Shown one piece after another: positions 41,821 to 50,175 of a DNA stretch of 52,319 nt. Made by a program: the position numbers and the translations under genes. The notes beneath the pieces are model-generated. The model was not told where the DNA came from. It ran no database searches and worked only from the letters and a program-made list of their open reading frames with translations. The stretch is from Collinsella aerofaciens (GTDB lineage: Bacteria > Actinomycetota > Coriobacteriia > Coriobacteriales > Coriobacteriaceae): NCBI RefSeq assembly GCF_005845035.1, contig NZ_SPFO01000014.1, forward strand, positions 1 to 52,319, read 5' to 3'. Every line of letters starts with the position of its first letter. Position 1 is the stretch's first letter.

Positions 41821-43155
41821 ATGAAACCTATCGTCGCCGTCGTCGGACGCCCCAACGTGGGCAAGTCCACGCTCGTTAACCGCCTGGCCCAGACCTCGGA
41901 CGCCATCGTCCATGAGTCCCGCGGCGTCACGCGCGACCGCTCGTATCACACGGCCGATTGGAACGGCCGCGAGTTCACCATCGTCGACACGGGTGGTATC
42001 GAGCCGCTCAAGAGCGACGACGTCTTTGCCACGTCCATCCGCGACCAGGCACTTGCCGCCGCCGAGGAAGCCGCCGTCATCCTGTTTGTGGTCGACGGCC
42101 GCACCGGCGTCACTGAGGAGGACGAATCAGTCGCTCGCATGCTCAAGCGCTGCGACAAGCCGGTCTTTTTGCTGGTGAACAAGCTCGACAACCCCGATCG
42201 CGAGAATGACAACATCTGGGAGTTCTATTCGCTCGGCATCGGTGAGCCCACGCCGCTCTCGGCCCTGCACGGCCATGGCACGGGCGACCTGCTCGACGAC
42301 ATCGTGGCCCTGTTGCCCGAGGAGGAGGACGAGATCGCCGACGAGTTCCCCGATGCGCTGAACGTGGCCATCATCGGCCGCCCCAACGCCGGTAAGTCCT
42401 CGCTGTTCAACCGCATCCTGGGCGCCGACCGCTCCATCGTGTCCAACATCGCCGGCACCACGCGCGATGCCATCGATACCGTCGTCGAGCGCGACGGCAA
42501 GCACTACCGCATGGTCGACACCGCGGGTATTCGCAAGAAAAGCACCGTGTACGAGAACATCGAGTACTACTCCATGGTCCGCGGCCTGCGCGCCATCGAC
42601 CGTGCCGACGTGGCGCTGCTCGTCGTCGACGCCTCCGTGGGCGTCACCGAGCAGGACCAGAAGGTCATGGGTTTGGCCATCGAGCGCGGCTGCGCCATCG
42701 TGGTGCTGCTCAACAAGTGGGACCTGCTCGACGACGATCGCAAACGCGAGGCCTGCATGGAGACCATCGACCGCCGTCTGGGCGTTATGGCTCCCTGGGC
42801 CCAGTACCTACGCATCTCGGCCCTGACCGGCCGCAGCGTCGAGAAGATCTGGGCAATGGTAGACGCCGCCGAAAAGACGCGCTCGCAAAAGATCAGCACC
42901 TCGCGCCTCAACACGTTCCTCACCGACCTGCGTGAGTTCGGTCATACCGTGGTGGACGGCAAGCGCCGCCTGCGCATGCACTACGTGACCCAGACGGGCG
43001 TCAACCCGCCGACGTTCACGTTCTTCGTCAACCACAGCGACTTGGTCAACGACACCTACCAGCGCTATGTGGAGAACCGCATGCGCTCGACCTTCGACTT
43101 TGCCGGCACGCCCATTCGACTCTTCTTTAGGAAGAAGGAGCAAAAGGATGCATAA
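41821..43155 (+). CDS. der: Ribosome-assembly GTPase Der (EngA)
   Basis: 444 aa, with AAAGGAGAG upstream. Two tandem GTPase domains: GRPNVGKST ... DTGGIE ... NKLD, and GRPNAGKSS ... DTAGIRKK ... NKWD; C-terminal KH-like domain (NTFLTDLREFGHTVVDGKRR, GVNPPTFTFFVN). Essential for 50S subunit maturation. Its last codons overlap the plsY start at 43148. Confidence 0.97.
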   Translation: MKPIVAVVGRPNVGKSTLVNRLAQTSDAIVHESRGVTRDRSYHTADWNGREFTIVDTGGIEPLKSDDVFATSIRDQALAAAEEAAVILFVVDGRTGVTEEDESVARMLKRCDKPVFLLVNKLDNPDRENDNIWEFYSLGIGEPTPLSALHGHGTGDLLDDIVALLPEEEDEIADEFPDALNVAIIGRPNAGKSSLFNRILGADRSIVSNIAGTTRDAIDTVVERDGKHYRMVDTAGIRKKSTVYENIEYYSMVRGLRAIDRADVALLVVDASVGVTEQDQKVMGLAIERGCAIVVLLNKWDLLDDDRKREACMETIDRRLGVMAPWAQYLRISALTGRSVEKIWAMVDAAEKTRSQKISTSRLNTFLTDLREFGHTVVDGKRRLRMHYVTQTGVNPPTFTFFVNHSDLVNDTYQRYVENRMRSTFDFAGTPIRLFFRKKEQKDA

Positions 43156-43831
43156 TCCGATTCTGCTGACCGCCATCTGCGCCGTGGTCTCGTTCTTTAT
43201 CGGAGCGATTCCGTTTGGCCTGATCTTGGGCCGCGTGTTCAACCACACGGACATTCGCAAGGCGGGCTCCGGCAACATCGGCACCACCAACGCGCTGCGC
43301 GTGGCCGGCCCCAAGGTGGCCGCGCTCACGCTGCTGCTCGACTGCCTTAAGGGCGCCATCTGCGTTGTCATCGCCCGTCCGCTCATCGCGAGCGTGGGCT
43401 ATGGATTTCCGCCGAACATCATGGCGCCCGGAGCCCCCGGCGACTGGATGCTCGGCGTCATCTGCCTGGCAGCGGTGTGGGGCCACATCTTCTCGCCCTA
43501 CCTCAATTTCCATGGCGGCAAGGGAATCGCAGTTGGCCTGGGCGTCATCCTCGCCTGGTATTGGCCAATTGGCCTGTCGCTGCTGGGCATGTTTATCGTG
43601 GCCGTCGCCATCACCAAGTTTGTGTCGGTGGGCTCGCTTGCCGCGGCCATCGGTCTTCCCATCGCTGCTTGCGCGGTCTTTCCGTACAGCAGCCTGGGCC
43701 TCAAGTTCTGCATGGCGATAATCGGCATCACCGTGGTGTGGGCCCATCGCGCGAACATCAAAAAGCTCATGACCGGTAAGGAGTCCAAGCTCTCGTTTAC
43801 CAAGCGCGTCACCGAGCCCGACGATAAGTAG
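43148..43831 (+). CDS. plsY: Glycerol-3-phosphate acyltransferase (PlsY)
   Basis: 227 aa from ATG 43148, overlapping der by 8 bases. Five or more membrane segments and the three PlsY motifs: GAIPFGLILGR..., KAGSGNIGTTNALRVAG, and FHGGKGIAVGLG. It uses acyl-phosphate to acylate glycerol-3-phosphate, the first step of phospholipid synthesis, at the membrane. The gene next to it, gpsA, makes the substrate G3P, so the pair is functional. Confidence 0.95.
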   Translation: MHNPILLTAICAVVSFFIGAIPFGLILGRVFNHTDIRKAGSGNIGTTNALRVAGPKVAALTLLLDCLKGAICVVIARPLIASVGYGFPPNIMAPGAPGDWMLGVICLAAVWGHIFSPYLNFHGGKGIAVGLGVILAWYWPIGLSLLGMFIVAVAITKFVSVGSLAAAIGLPIAACAVFPYSSLGLKFCMAIIGITVVWAHRANIKKLMTGKESKLSFTKRVTEPDDK

Positions 43832-43840
43832 GAGAGAGTC

Positions 43841-44848
43841 ATGAATGTTGCGCTGATTGGCTCTGGCTCGTGGGGAACCGCCGTCGCCGGCCTTGCCGCC
43901 GCGCGAGCCGTGCGCGTAACCATGTGGGCCCATAGCGAGCAGACGGCCGCCGGCATTAACGGTGAGCACCGCAACCCCCGCTACCTTGTGGGCTACGAGC
44001 TGCCGGACAACGTGGTAGCAACGACCGAGCTCGCCCAGGCGCTCGACGGTGCCGATGCGATCATCTTTGCCGTGCCCTCCACGCACTTGCGCGACGTGTG
44101 CCATCGGGCAGCGCCCTTTATCGCCGCCGATACCCCGGTGCTCTGCCTCACCAAGGGCATTGAGCCCGAGTCCGGCCTGCTCATGAGCGAGGTCATCGCC
44201 AGCGAGATCGGCAACGAGGCGCGCGTGGCGGCGCTCTCGGGTCCCAACCATGCCGAGGAGATCTGCCGCGGCGGTCTTTCTGCCGCCGTCATCGCCAGCA
44301 AAGATCCGCAGATAGGGGAGACCTTTAAGGACCTGCTCCTATCCACGGCCTTCCGTATTTATCTGTCGCAAGACATGACCGGTGTCGAGGTCTGCGGCGC
44401 CATGAAAAATGTCATCGCCATCGTATGCGGCATCTCCGCCGGTACCGGTGCGGGCGACAACACGCTTGCCCTCATCATGACGCGCGGCCTGGCAGAGATC
44501 AGCCGTCTGGTGCACGCCCGCGGCGGTCAAGCTATGACCTGCATGGGACTTGCCGGCATGGGCGACCTCATTGCCACCTGCACCTCGGAGCACTCGCGCA
44601 ACCGCACCTTTGGCTACGAGTTTGCCCACGGCGTGTCGCTCGACGAGTATCAGACGCGCACGCATATGGTGGTCGAGGGCGCCGTCGCGGCCCGCAGCGT
44701 CAGCGAGCTTGCCCGTTCGCTGGGCGTAGACATTCCGCTCACCTTTGCCGTGGAGCAAACGCTCTACAACGGTGTTACTTTGGATAGGGCGCTCGAGATT
44801 CTTACCGATCGCGTCCCTTCTCAAGAGTTCTACGGACTCACCGACTAG
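43841..44848 (+). CDS. gpsA: Glycerol-3-phosphate dehydrogenase [NAD(P)+]
   Basis: 335 aa, with AGGAGAG upstream. Nucleotide-binding GSGSWGTAVAGLAA, then LTKGIEPESGLLMSEVI, ALSGPNHAEEI, GAMKNVIAIVCGISAG with the catalytic Lys, and GMGDLIATCTSEHSRNRTFG. It reduces DHAP to sn-glycerol-3-phosphate for PlsY. The product and gene order support a lipid-synthesis transcript. Confidence 0.96.
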   Translation: MNVALIGSGSWGTAVAGLAAARAVRVTMWAHSEQTAAGINGEHRNPRYLVGYELPDNVVATTELAQALDGADAIIFAVPSTHLRDVCHRAAPFIAADTPVLCLTKGIEPESGLLMSEVIASEIGNEARVAALSGPNHAEEICRGGLSAAVIASKDPQIGETFKDLLLSTAFRIYLSQDMTGVEVCGAMKNVIAIVCGISAGTGAGDNTLALIMTRGLAEISRLVHARGGQAMTCMGLAGMGDLIATCTSEHSRNRTFGYEFAHGVSLDEYQTRTHMVVEGAVAARSVSELARSLGVDIPLTFAVEQTLYNGVTLDRALEILTDRVPSQEFYGLTD

Positions 44849-44866
44849 CGCAGAAAGGCTACTACC

Positions 44867-45538
44867 ATGGGTTCCATCAAAATCGCTCCGTCCGTCCTTT
44901 CGGCCGACATGGCCAACCTCAAGGGCGAGCTCGACAAGATCGCCGGTGCCGACTACGTACACTTTGACGTTATGGACGGTCACTTTACCGGCAACCTCAC
45001 CTTTGGCGTTGACATCCTTAAGGCCGTCAAGCGCTCCACCGATGTACCGGTCGACGCGCACCTCATGGTGTCGAACCCCGACGAGACGGTCGATTGGTAT
45101 GCCGACGCCGGTGCCGACATGATCACCGTGCACTACGAGGCTTCCACGCACCTGCACCGCACGCTCACGCATCTGCAGCAGCGCGGCGTCAAGGCCGGCG
45201 TGGTGCTCAACCCCGCCACCCCCGTGTGCGTGCTCGAGAGCATCATCGACGTTGTCGACATGGTGCTGCTGATGAGCGTGAACCCTGGCTTTGGCGGCCA
45301 GAGCTTTATCCCTGGTACAATCGCCAAACTGCACGAGCTTACGGCCATGTGCGAGCGACATGGCGTGTCGCCCATGATCGAGGTCGACGGCGGCATCTCT
45401 TCCAAAAACATCGCCGAGGTCGTCAAGGCCGGCGCAAATGTCCTGGTGGCCGGTTCCGCCGTATTTAAGTCCGAAGATCCCGCCGCCGAGGTTGCGCTGC
45501 TGCAGAAGCTGGGCAACGAGGCTGCACAGGAGGCATAA
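44867..45538 (+). CDS. rpe: Ribulose-phosphate 3-epimerase
   Basis: 223 aa. IAPSVLSADMANLKGEL, HFDVMDGHFTGNLTFG, DAHLMVSNPDETVDW, LLMSVNPGFGGQSFIPG and IEVDGGISSKNIAEVVKAGA carry the metal-binding His/Asp set of this TIM-barrel enzyme. It interconverts Ru5P and Xu5P in the pentose phosphate pathway. Confidence 0.96.
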   Translation: MGSIKIAPSVLSADMANLKGELDKIAGADYVHFDVMDGHFTGNLTFGVDILKAVKRSTDVPVDAHLMVSNPDETVDWYADAGADMITVHYEASTHLHRTLTHLQQRGVKAGVVLNPATPVCVLESIIDVVDMVLLMSVNPGFGGQSFIPGTIAKLHELTAMCERHGVSPMIEVDGGISSKNIAEVVKAGANVLVAGSAVFKSEDPAAEVALLQKLGNEAAQEA

Positions 45539-45544
45539 ACCCTT

Positions 45545-46723
45545 ATGACCGCAGGTCAAAACCGCATACCCGTGAATCTTGACTATGCCGCCTCGACGCC
45601 CATGCGCGCCGAGGCGCTCCTTGCGCAGCGCGAGTACGACGACAGCGAGCTTGCCGGCGTCAACCCCAACTCGCTGCACTCGCTCGGCCGCAAGGCTGCC
45701 GCGCGTCTGGAGGTTGCACGTCGCGAGATCGCCCGCAGCTTTGGCGCGCGCGTTCGCCCGTCTGAGATTGTTCTGACCAACGGCGGCACCGAAGCCAACC
45801 AGCTGGCGCTACTCGGTCTTGCCGAGGGTGCACGTCAGCGCGACCGTAAGCGTAACCGCGTGATCGTATCTGCCATCGAGCACGATTCGATTCTGGACAA
45901 CCTGCCGCTGCTGCGTGCCGCAGGCTTTAGAGTCGACCTGGTGCAGCCCTGCCGCATGGGCTACATTGAGCCTGCCACGCTTGTCGAGCTACTAGGCGAC
46001 GACGTGGCGCTCGTGAGCATCATGGTTGCCAACAACGAGACCGGCGTGGTGCAGCCCATCCGCGAGCTTGCCGCGGCCGCGCATACCGTGGGCGCCCTGT
46101 TCCACACCGATGCCATCCAGGGGTATCTGCATATTCCGCTCGATGTTACCGAGCTGGGAGTTGACGCCATGACCGTTGCTGCGCACAAGATCGGTGGCCC
46201 CGTGGCATCCGGCGCGCTCTACCTTAAGAACCGCACGCCGCTGCGCCCGCGCATCTTTGGCGGCGGACAGGAAGCCGGACGTCGCGCCGGCACGCAGGAT
46301 CTGCGCACGCAGCTCGCCTTTGCCGCTGCCGCCCGCACGCTGACGCTCCATGTGGCCGAGGAGCGCGAGAAGCTGCAAGCCCTTTCCGACAAGCTCTACG
46401 CCAAGCTTACGGCCCATCCGCGCATTCACGCCACCATGGGCGACTATGCGCATGCCGACCGTCTGCCCGGCATGGTATCGATCTACATTGACGGCATGGA
46501 CTCCGAGGAGCTCATCATCAAGCTCGACGCCGCCGGCTTTGAGGTATCGGCCGGTTCTGCCTGCTCGAGCGGCAGCATGGACCCGAGCCATGTTCTCAGC
46601 GCCATGGGCATTGGTCGCGAGCAGGCATTGGGCGCTCTTCGCATCTCGTTCGATGACCGCGTGAATCCGGACGATCTGGACGAGTTTGCCCAGACGCTGC
46701 TCTCGATCGTAGGCGCCGCATGA
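45545..46723 (+). CDS. Cysteine desulfurase (NifS/IscS type)
   Basis: 392 aa, with AGGAGG upstream. PLP-dependent class V: NGGTEANQLALLGLAEGAR, VSAIEHDSILDN, VSIMVANNETGVVQPIREL, FHTDAIQGYLHIPLDV, and the PLP lysine in TVAAHKIGGPVASGALYLK. The catalytic loop SAGSACSSGSMDPSHVL has Cys on the short-loop pattern. It supplies sulfur for Fe-S clusters or tRNA thiolation. The N-terminal motif is DYAASTPM where most family members have DNAATT, a mild divergence. Overlaps the next start by 4 bases. Confidence 0.9.
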   Translation: MTAGQNRIPVNLDYAASTPMRAEALLAQREYDDSELAGVNPNSLHSLGRKAAARLEVARREIARSFGARVRPSEIVLTNGGTEANQLALLGLAEGARQRDRKRNRVIVSAIEHDSILDNLPLLRAAGFRVDLVQPCRMGYIEPATLVELLGDDVALVSIMVANNETGVVQPIRELAAAAHTVGALFHTDAIQGYLHIPLDVTELGVDAMTVAAHKIGGPVASGALYLKNRTPLRPRIFGGGQEAGRRAGTQDLRTQLAFAAAARTLTLHVAEEREKLQALSDKLYAKLTAHPRIHATMGDYAHADRLPGMVSIYIDGMDSEELIIKLDAAGFEVSAGSACSSGSMDPSHVLSAMGIGREQALGALRISFDDRVNPDDLDEFAQTLLSIVGAA

Positions 46724-47529
46724 TCGTCGCCGAGCTTGAGCGCGCGCTGCTGGCACGCTATCCCAAGACTGATGCCGAGAGTTGGGACCATGTTGGGCTA
46801 TCTGTGGGAGATCCGGCCGCGGAGATTACCGGCGTTGTCTGCGCGCTCGATGCGACCGAAGCCAATGTGCACCGCGCCCAGGAGGCCGGCGCCAACGTGC
46901 TGCTGACGCATCATCCCATCTATATCAAGGCGCCCGAGGCGTTTTGTCCGGCGGATGCCGCACGCCCCCAATGCAGCGCGGCGCTCTACGAGGCAGCGCG
47001 TTGCGGCGTGAGCATCATATCGCTCCACACCAACCTGGACCGCTCGCACGAAGCCCGTGTCTGCCTGAGCAAGCTGCTGGGTGCCGCACCCGTGAGCTCA
47101 CTGGAGCACGTGGACGACCCCGAGGCCACCGGCCTGGGCGCGCTTGCAACGCTCAACGACCCGTGCACACTGCGCGATCTTGCTACCCGTGCTGCCACGG
47201 CCTTCGGCAGCGACCCGCGTGTGTGGGGCGAAGCCGAGCACGCATGCCGTACCGTCGCTATTTTGGGCGGCTCCGTGGGCGACTTTGGAGAGCTCGCCAT
47301 CGACGCGGGCGCAGATGTCATCGTAACCGGCGAGGCGGGCTACCACGTGGCGCAAGACCTTGCCTTGCGCGGGCTGCCGGTGATTTTGCTCGGCCACGAC
47401 CGCTCCGAAGAGCCGTTCGTTGATATATTGATGAACTCAGCAGTTGACGCCGGGGTCGACCCCCGTCATGCGATTAAAATACTGAACCCTTGCCAATGGT
47501 GGACTGTGACAAAAGGAGAGAACTTATGA
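46720..47529 (+). CDS. NIF3-like dinuclear metal-centre protein
   Basis: 269 aa, ATGA overlap with the desulfurase gene. Motifs: AESWDHVGLSVGDP at the start, VCALDATEANVHRAQEAGAN, LLTHHPIYIK (metal-binding HHP) and ISLHTNLDRS; near the end TGEAGYHVAQDLALRGL and LLGHDRSEEP supply the second His/Glu set. Formerly annotated as GTP cyclohydrolase I type 2, without strong proof. A metal-dependent hydrolase or chaperone role is not settled. It precedes the zinc-ribbon gene, a common pairing. Confidence 0.9.
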   Translation: MIVAELERALLARYPKTDAESWDHVGLSVGDPAAEITGVVCALDATEANVHRAQEAGANVLLTHHPIYIKAPEAFCPADAARPQCSAALYEAARCGVSIISLHTNLDRSHEARVCLSKLLGAAPVSSLEHVDDPEATGLGALATLNDPCTLRDLATRAATAFGSDPRVWGEAEHACRTVAILGGSVGDFGELAIDAGADVIVTGEAGYHVAQDLALRGLPVILLGHDRSEEPFVDILMNSAVDAGVDPRHAIKILNPCQWWTVTKGENL

Positions 47530-48245
47530 GCGCCGGCGCTACGCTACTCAAGCTGCAACAGATCGATTTGGAGCTCGCCCGCAACAAGAGCGAACTTGCC
47601 AATATGCCGGAGCTCAAGGAGCTCGCTTCCAAGCGCAAGACTTATGTGAAGCTCAAGTCCGAGATGACCAAGCTCTACGCCCAGCGCAAGGACCTGGACA
47701 TTGAGCTCGACGATCTCAACACCACCGAGATACAGACCAACAACGCCATCGAGGCCGCCAAGAAGCGCCACGTCGACGGCTCCGACTACCGCGAGGTTCA
47801 GGACCTAGAGAATGAACTCGCCACCCTGGCCAAGCGTCTGGACAAGATTGAGCACACCCGCAAGGACGTCGTTGTCGCCCACAAAGAGGCACTCGACCGC
47901 GAGACCCGTGCGCAGGCAATCATCGCCAAGTTCGAGGAGGGCGTGAAGGCCGATACCAAGGCCGCCCGCGCCAAGGCTGCCGACCTGCAAGCTCAGATCG
48001 AAGCCGCCACGAAGGAGCGCACCGCTCTTGCCGCCACGCTGCCGACCGAAGTACTCACCGACTACGAGCGTCTGCTCAAGCAGTTCCGCGGCCTGGCCGT
48101 CGAGACCATCCAGGGCAACATCCCCACGGTCTGCCACACCGCGCTGCAGGCATCGTCCATGAGCGACCTCAACCACGACGGTAGCGAGATTACGCACTGC
48201 CCGTACTGCCACCGCCTCCTGGTGCTCCTGAGCAAGGAAGCTTAA
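47526..48245 (+). CDS. CdsZ-like coiled-coil zinc-ribbon protein (DUF164-like)
   Basis: 239 aa from ATG 47526, overlapping the NIF3-like stop; AAAGGAGAG at 47512-47520. Residues ~5-175 form a long coiled coil (LLKLQQIDLELARNKSELA, DVVVAHKEALDRETRAQAII). The end holds a C4-like ribbon, but in altered form: TVCHTAL with a single Cys-His, then HCPYCHRLLVLL. In CdsZ and relatives the first knuckle is CxxC; here one cysteine seems replaced, perhaps by His. Such proteins regulate RNA metabolism or secretion, or pair with NIF3-like proteins; role here unproven. Confidence 0.8.
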   Translation: MSAGATLLKLQQIDLELARNKSELANMPELKELASKRKTYVKLKSEMTKLYAQRKDLDIELDDLNTTEIQTNNAIEAAKKRHVDGSDYREVQDLENELATLAKRLDKIEHTRKDVVVAHKEALDRETRAQAIIAKFEEGVKADTKAARAKAADLQAQIEAATKERTALAATLPTEVLTDYERLLKQFRGLAVETIQGNIPTVCHTALQASSMSDLNHDGSEITHCPYCHRLLVLLSKEA

Positions 48246-48248
48246 ACG

Positions 48249-49460
48249 ATGGCGGCACCCACCAATTCAATGCAACTTGAGGGAAAAACGATCCTGCTGG
48301 GCATTACCGGCGGGATCGCCGCCTATAAGTCGTGCAATATCGTGCGCCTGCTGCAAAAGCGCGGCGCGCACGTCAAGGTCGTTATGAGCGAGCATGCCAC
48401 CGAGTTTGTGGGCCCGCTCACCTTTCGTGCACTCACCAACGAGCCGGTCGCCGTGGGCCTATTCGACGATCCCTCCGACCCCATCCACCACATTTCGCTG
48501 GCGCAGGAGCCCGATCTGGTGGTCGTGGCGCCCGCGACGGCCAATATCATCGCCAAGATGGCCAACGGCATCGCCGACGACCTCATCTCCACCACGCTGC
48601 TTGCGACGCCGCGACCCATCGTGATCGCGCCGGCCATGAACAACGGCATGTGGAAAGCGCCGGCGACGCAGGCCAACATGGCCACGCTGCGCGAGCGCGG
48701 TGTCCATGTGGTGGGTCCGGGCAGCGGCTACCTTGCCTGCGGCGACGTGGACACGGGACGCATGAGCGAGCCCGAGGACATCGTCGAGGCTGTCTGTGAG
48801 GTGCTCAACCCCGCGCCTCAGGACCTGGCGGGCAAGCGCATCGTCATCACCGCCGGCCCCACGCACGAACCGATCGACCCGGTGCGTTTCATCGGTAACC
48901 GGTCGTCGGGCAAGATGGGCGTCGCCCTGGCAGGGGAGGCCGCACGCCGCGGTGCCGAGGTCACGCTCGTGCTGGGACCGACATCGCTCGATGTTCCCCG
49001 CGGCGTGGCGTGCGTACGCGTGCAGACCGCCGCAGAGATGCTGCAGGCGGCGCTGAGCGCCTTCCAGACGGCCGATGCGGCAATTTGTGCGGCTGCCGTC
49101 GCCGACTACACCCCGGCGGCCCCTGCGGACCACAAACTCAAAAAAGCCAACGAACACCTGGATCGTATCGACCTTGTCGAGACGATCGATATTTTGGCCG
49201 AGCTCTCGCGCCAGAAGGACGAACGATGCGTGATCGGGTTTGCGGCCGAGACCGATAACGTTGTCGAGTACGCCGAGCGCAAATTGGCCCGCAAGGGTTG
49301 CGACGCCATTATCGCTAACGATGTCTCGCGCGCCGATTCGGGCTTTGGAACCGACACTAACAAGGCCTGGATTGTGAGCACAACGGGCACGCAAGAACTT
49401 CCCGTGCTAACAAAACCCCAGCTCGCAAATACAATTTTGGACTTGCTTCAAAATTTGTAA
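48249..49460 (+). CDS. coaBC: Bifunctional PPC decarboxylase / PPC synthetase
   Basis: 403 aa. N-terminal flavoprotein decarboxylase domain: LGITGGIAAYKSCNIVRLLQ, APATANIIAKMANGIADDL, PAMNNGMWKAPA. The C-terminal synthetase begins ITAGPTHEPIDPVRFIGNRS and SGKMGVALAGEA, with AAAVADYTPAAPADHKLKK further on. It makes 4'-phosphopantetheine from phosphopantothenate and cysteine for CoA. Starts 3 bases after the zinc-ribbon gene, so it ends the operon. Confidence 0.95.
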   Translation: MAAPTNSMQLEGKTILLGITGGIAAYKSCNIVRLLQKRGAHVKVVMSEHATEFVGPLTFRALTNEPVAVGLFDDPSDPIHHISLAQEPDLVVVAPATANIIAKMANGIADDLISTTLLATPRPIVIAPAMNNGMWKAPATQANMATLRERGVHVVGPGSGYLACGDVDTGRMSEPEDIVEAVCEVLNPAPQDLAGKRIVITAGPTHEPIDPVRFIGNRSSGKMGVALAGEAARRGAEVTLVLGPTSLDVPRGVACVRVQTAAEMLQAALSAFQTADAAICAAAVADYTPAAPADHKLKKANEHLDRIDLVETIDILAELSRQKDERCVIGFAAETDNVVEYAERKLARKGCDAIIANDVSRADSGFGTDTNKAWIVSTTGTQELPVLTKPQLANTILDLLQNL

Positions 49461-49468
49461 AAAAGTTC

Positions 49469-49498
49469 TTGCACAAGTCTAAAGTTTCGGGTTAATAT
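49469..49498 (+). promoter_or_regulatory. Promoter of tRNA-Pro
   Basis: TTGCAC (49469-49474), 18 bases, TAATAT (49493-49498); tRNA starts at 49541. Confidence 0.75.
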
Positions 49499-49540
49499 AC
49501 TCCCTGTTGCGAGCGAGAGCAGAGCAACAAACAAAAGCTT

Positions 49541-49617
<77 letters not shown>

Positions 49618-49628
49618 GAAGTTTGCAG

Positions 49629-49655
49629 GTCAGGCACCTAGTGCCTGACTTTTTT
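49629..49655 (+). terminator. Terminator after tRNA-Pro
   Basis: 9-bp stem gtcaggcac/gtgcctgac with a 3-base loop and a T run (ttttttg). Confidence 0.9.
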
Positions 49656-49658
49656 GTT

Positions 49659-49794
49659 TTAAGCAATTGCTTAATTTTGATTAAGCAACAGGGTGCCAAT
49701 AATCTACCTACGCGATAATCGCCTTTTGCGGCTACTTGCGCGTTTTGCACACGCTTGAGCCGATTTATTAACGCGATTTGAATCTACATACGCG
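49659..49794. repeat. Palindrome and paired 14-base direct repeats
   Basis: TTAAGCAATTGCTTAA (49659-49674) is a perfect palindrome, with a half-site ttaagcaa again at 49681. aatctac(c/a)tacgcg occurs at 49701-49714 and 49781-49794, exactly 80 bases apart. Between 49656 and 49976 no gene is seen. These could be binding sites for a regulator or recombinase acting on the adjacent array. Confidence 0.5.
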
Positions 49795-49976
49795 TAGCTG
49801 GTATACAGCCGAGTACAGGCTGTATTTATCGCGGCGATTTACACAGATATAGCGACTGTAACGAACAAGCGTGTCGCTGTATTTATTCCAGCAGTTCACT
49901 TGATCGGTGGACAAGTGGGCGATTGCAACGATATGCCAAACGGGATAGTCTCTATACGAGAACGCAGCAGAGGCAA

Positions 49977-50175
49977 TGGGGGAGGAGTGCGGCAGGCGCC
50001 CTGAGAGCCGCTGTATGACCCCATTTCTCCTCAACTCGATAACCTGTGCTATGAACCTCAAACCCCTTCGTTCTGCTGCTAAAAGAAAGGCCCGCGCAGG
50101 ATAGCGCGGGCCTTTATCCATATGTCAGCTTATAGGACAAACTGTCTAGAAACACCAAGCGGGAAACACGAAGTC
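49977..50175 (-). repeat. Conserved array spacer, copy 1 (with terminator)
   Basis: Matches 51219-51412 over most of its length: a ~90-bp core (containing gagagccgctgta on the plus strand), the terminator stem, and the last codons of the pilin-like gene (PAW-C/R-F). Each gene of the array seems to carry its own copy downstream. The core is not coding on either strand in a conserved way; it may be a recombination target or regulatory RNA. Confidence 0.6.
50086..50115 (-). terminator. Terminator of the first pilin-like gene
   Basis: A 12-bp perfect stem aaaggcccgcgc/gcgcgggccttt with a 6-base loop. On the minus strand it is followed by TCTTTT, so it ends transcription of the gene at 50146-51117. 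Confidence 0.85.

Noticed and set aside
49768..50121. 117-codon minus-strand frame after the pilin-like gene
   Set aside because: It runs through the terminator and the conserved spacer, and the matching spacer at 51219 has no equivalent conserved frame.
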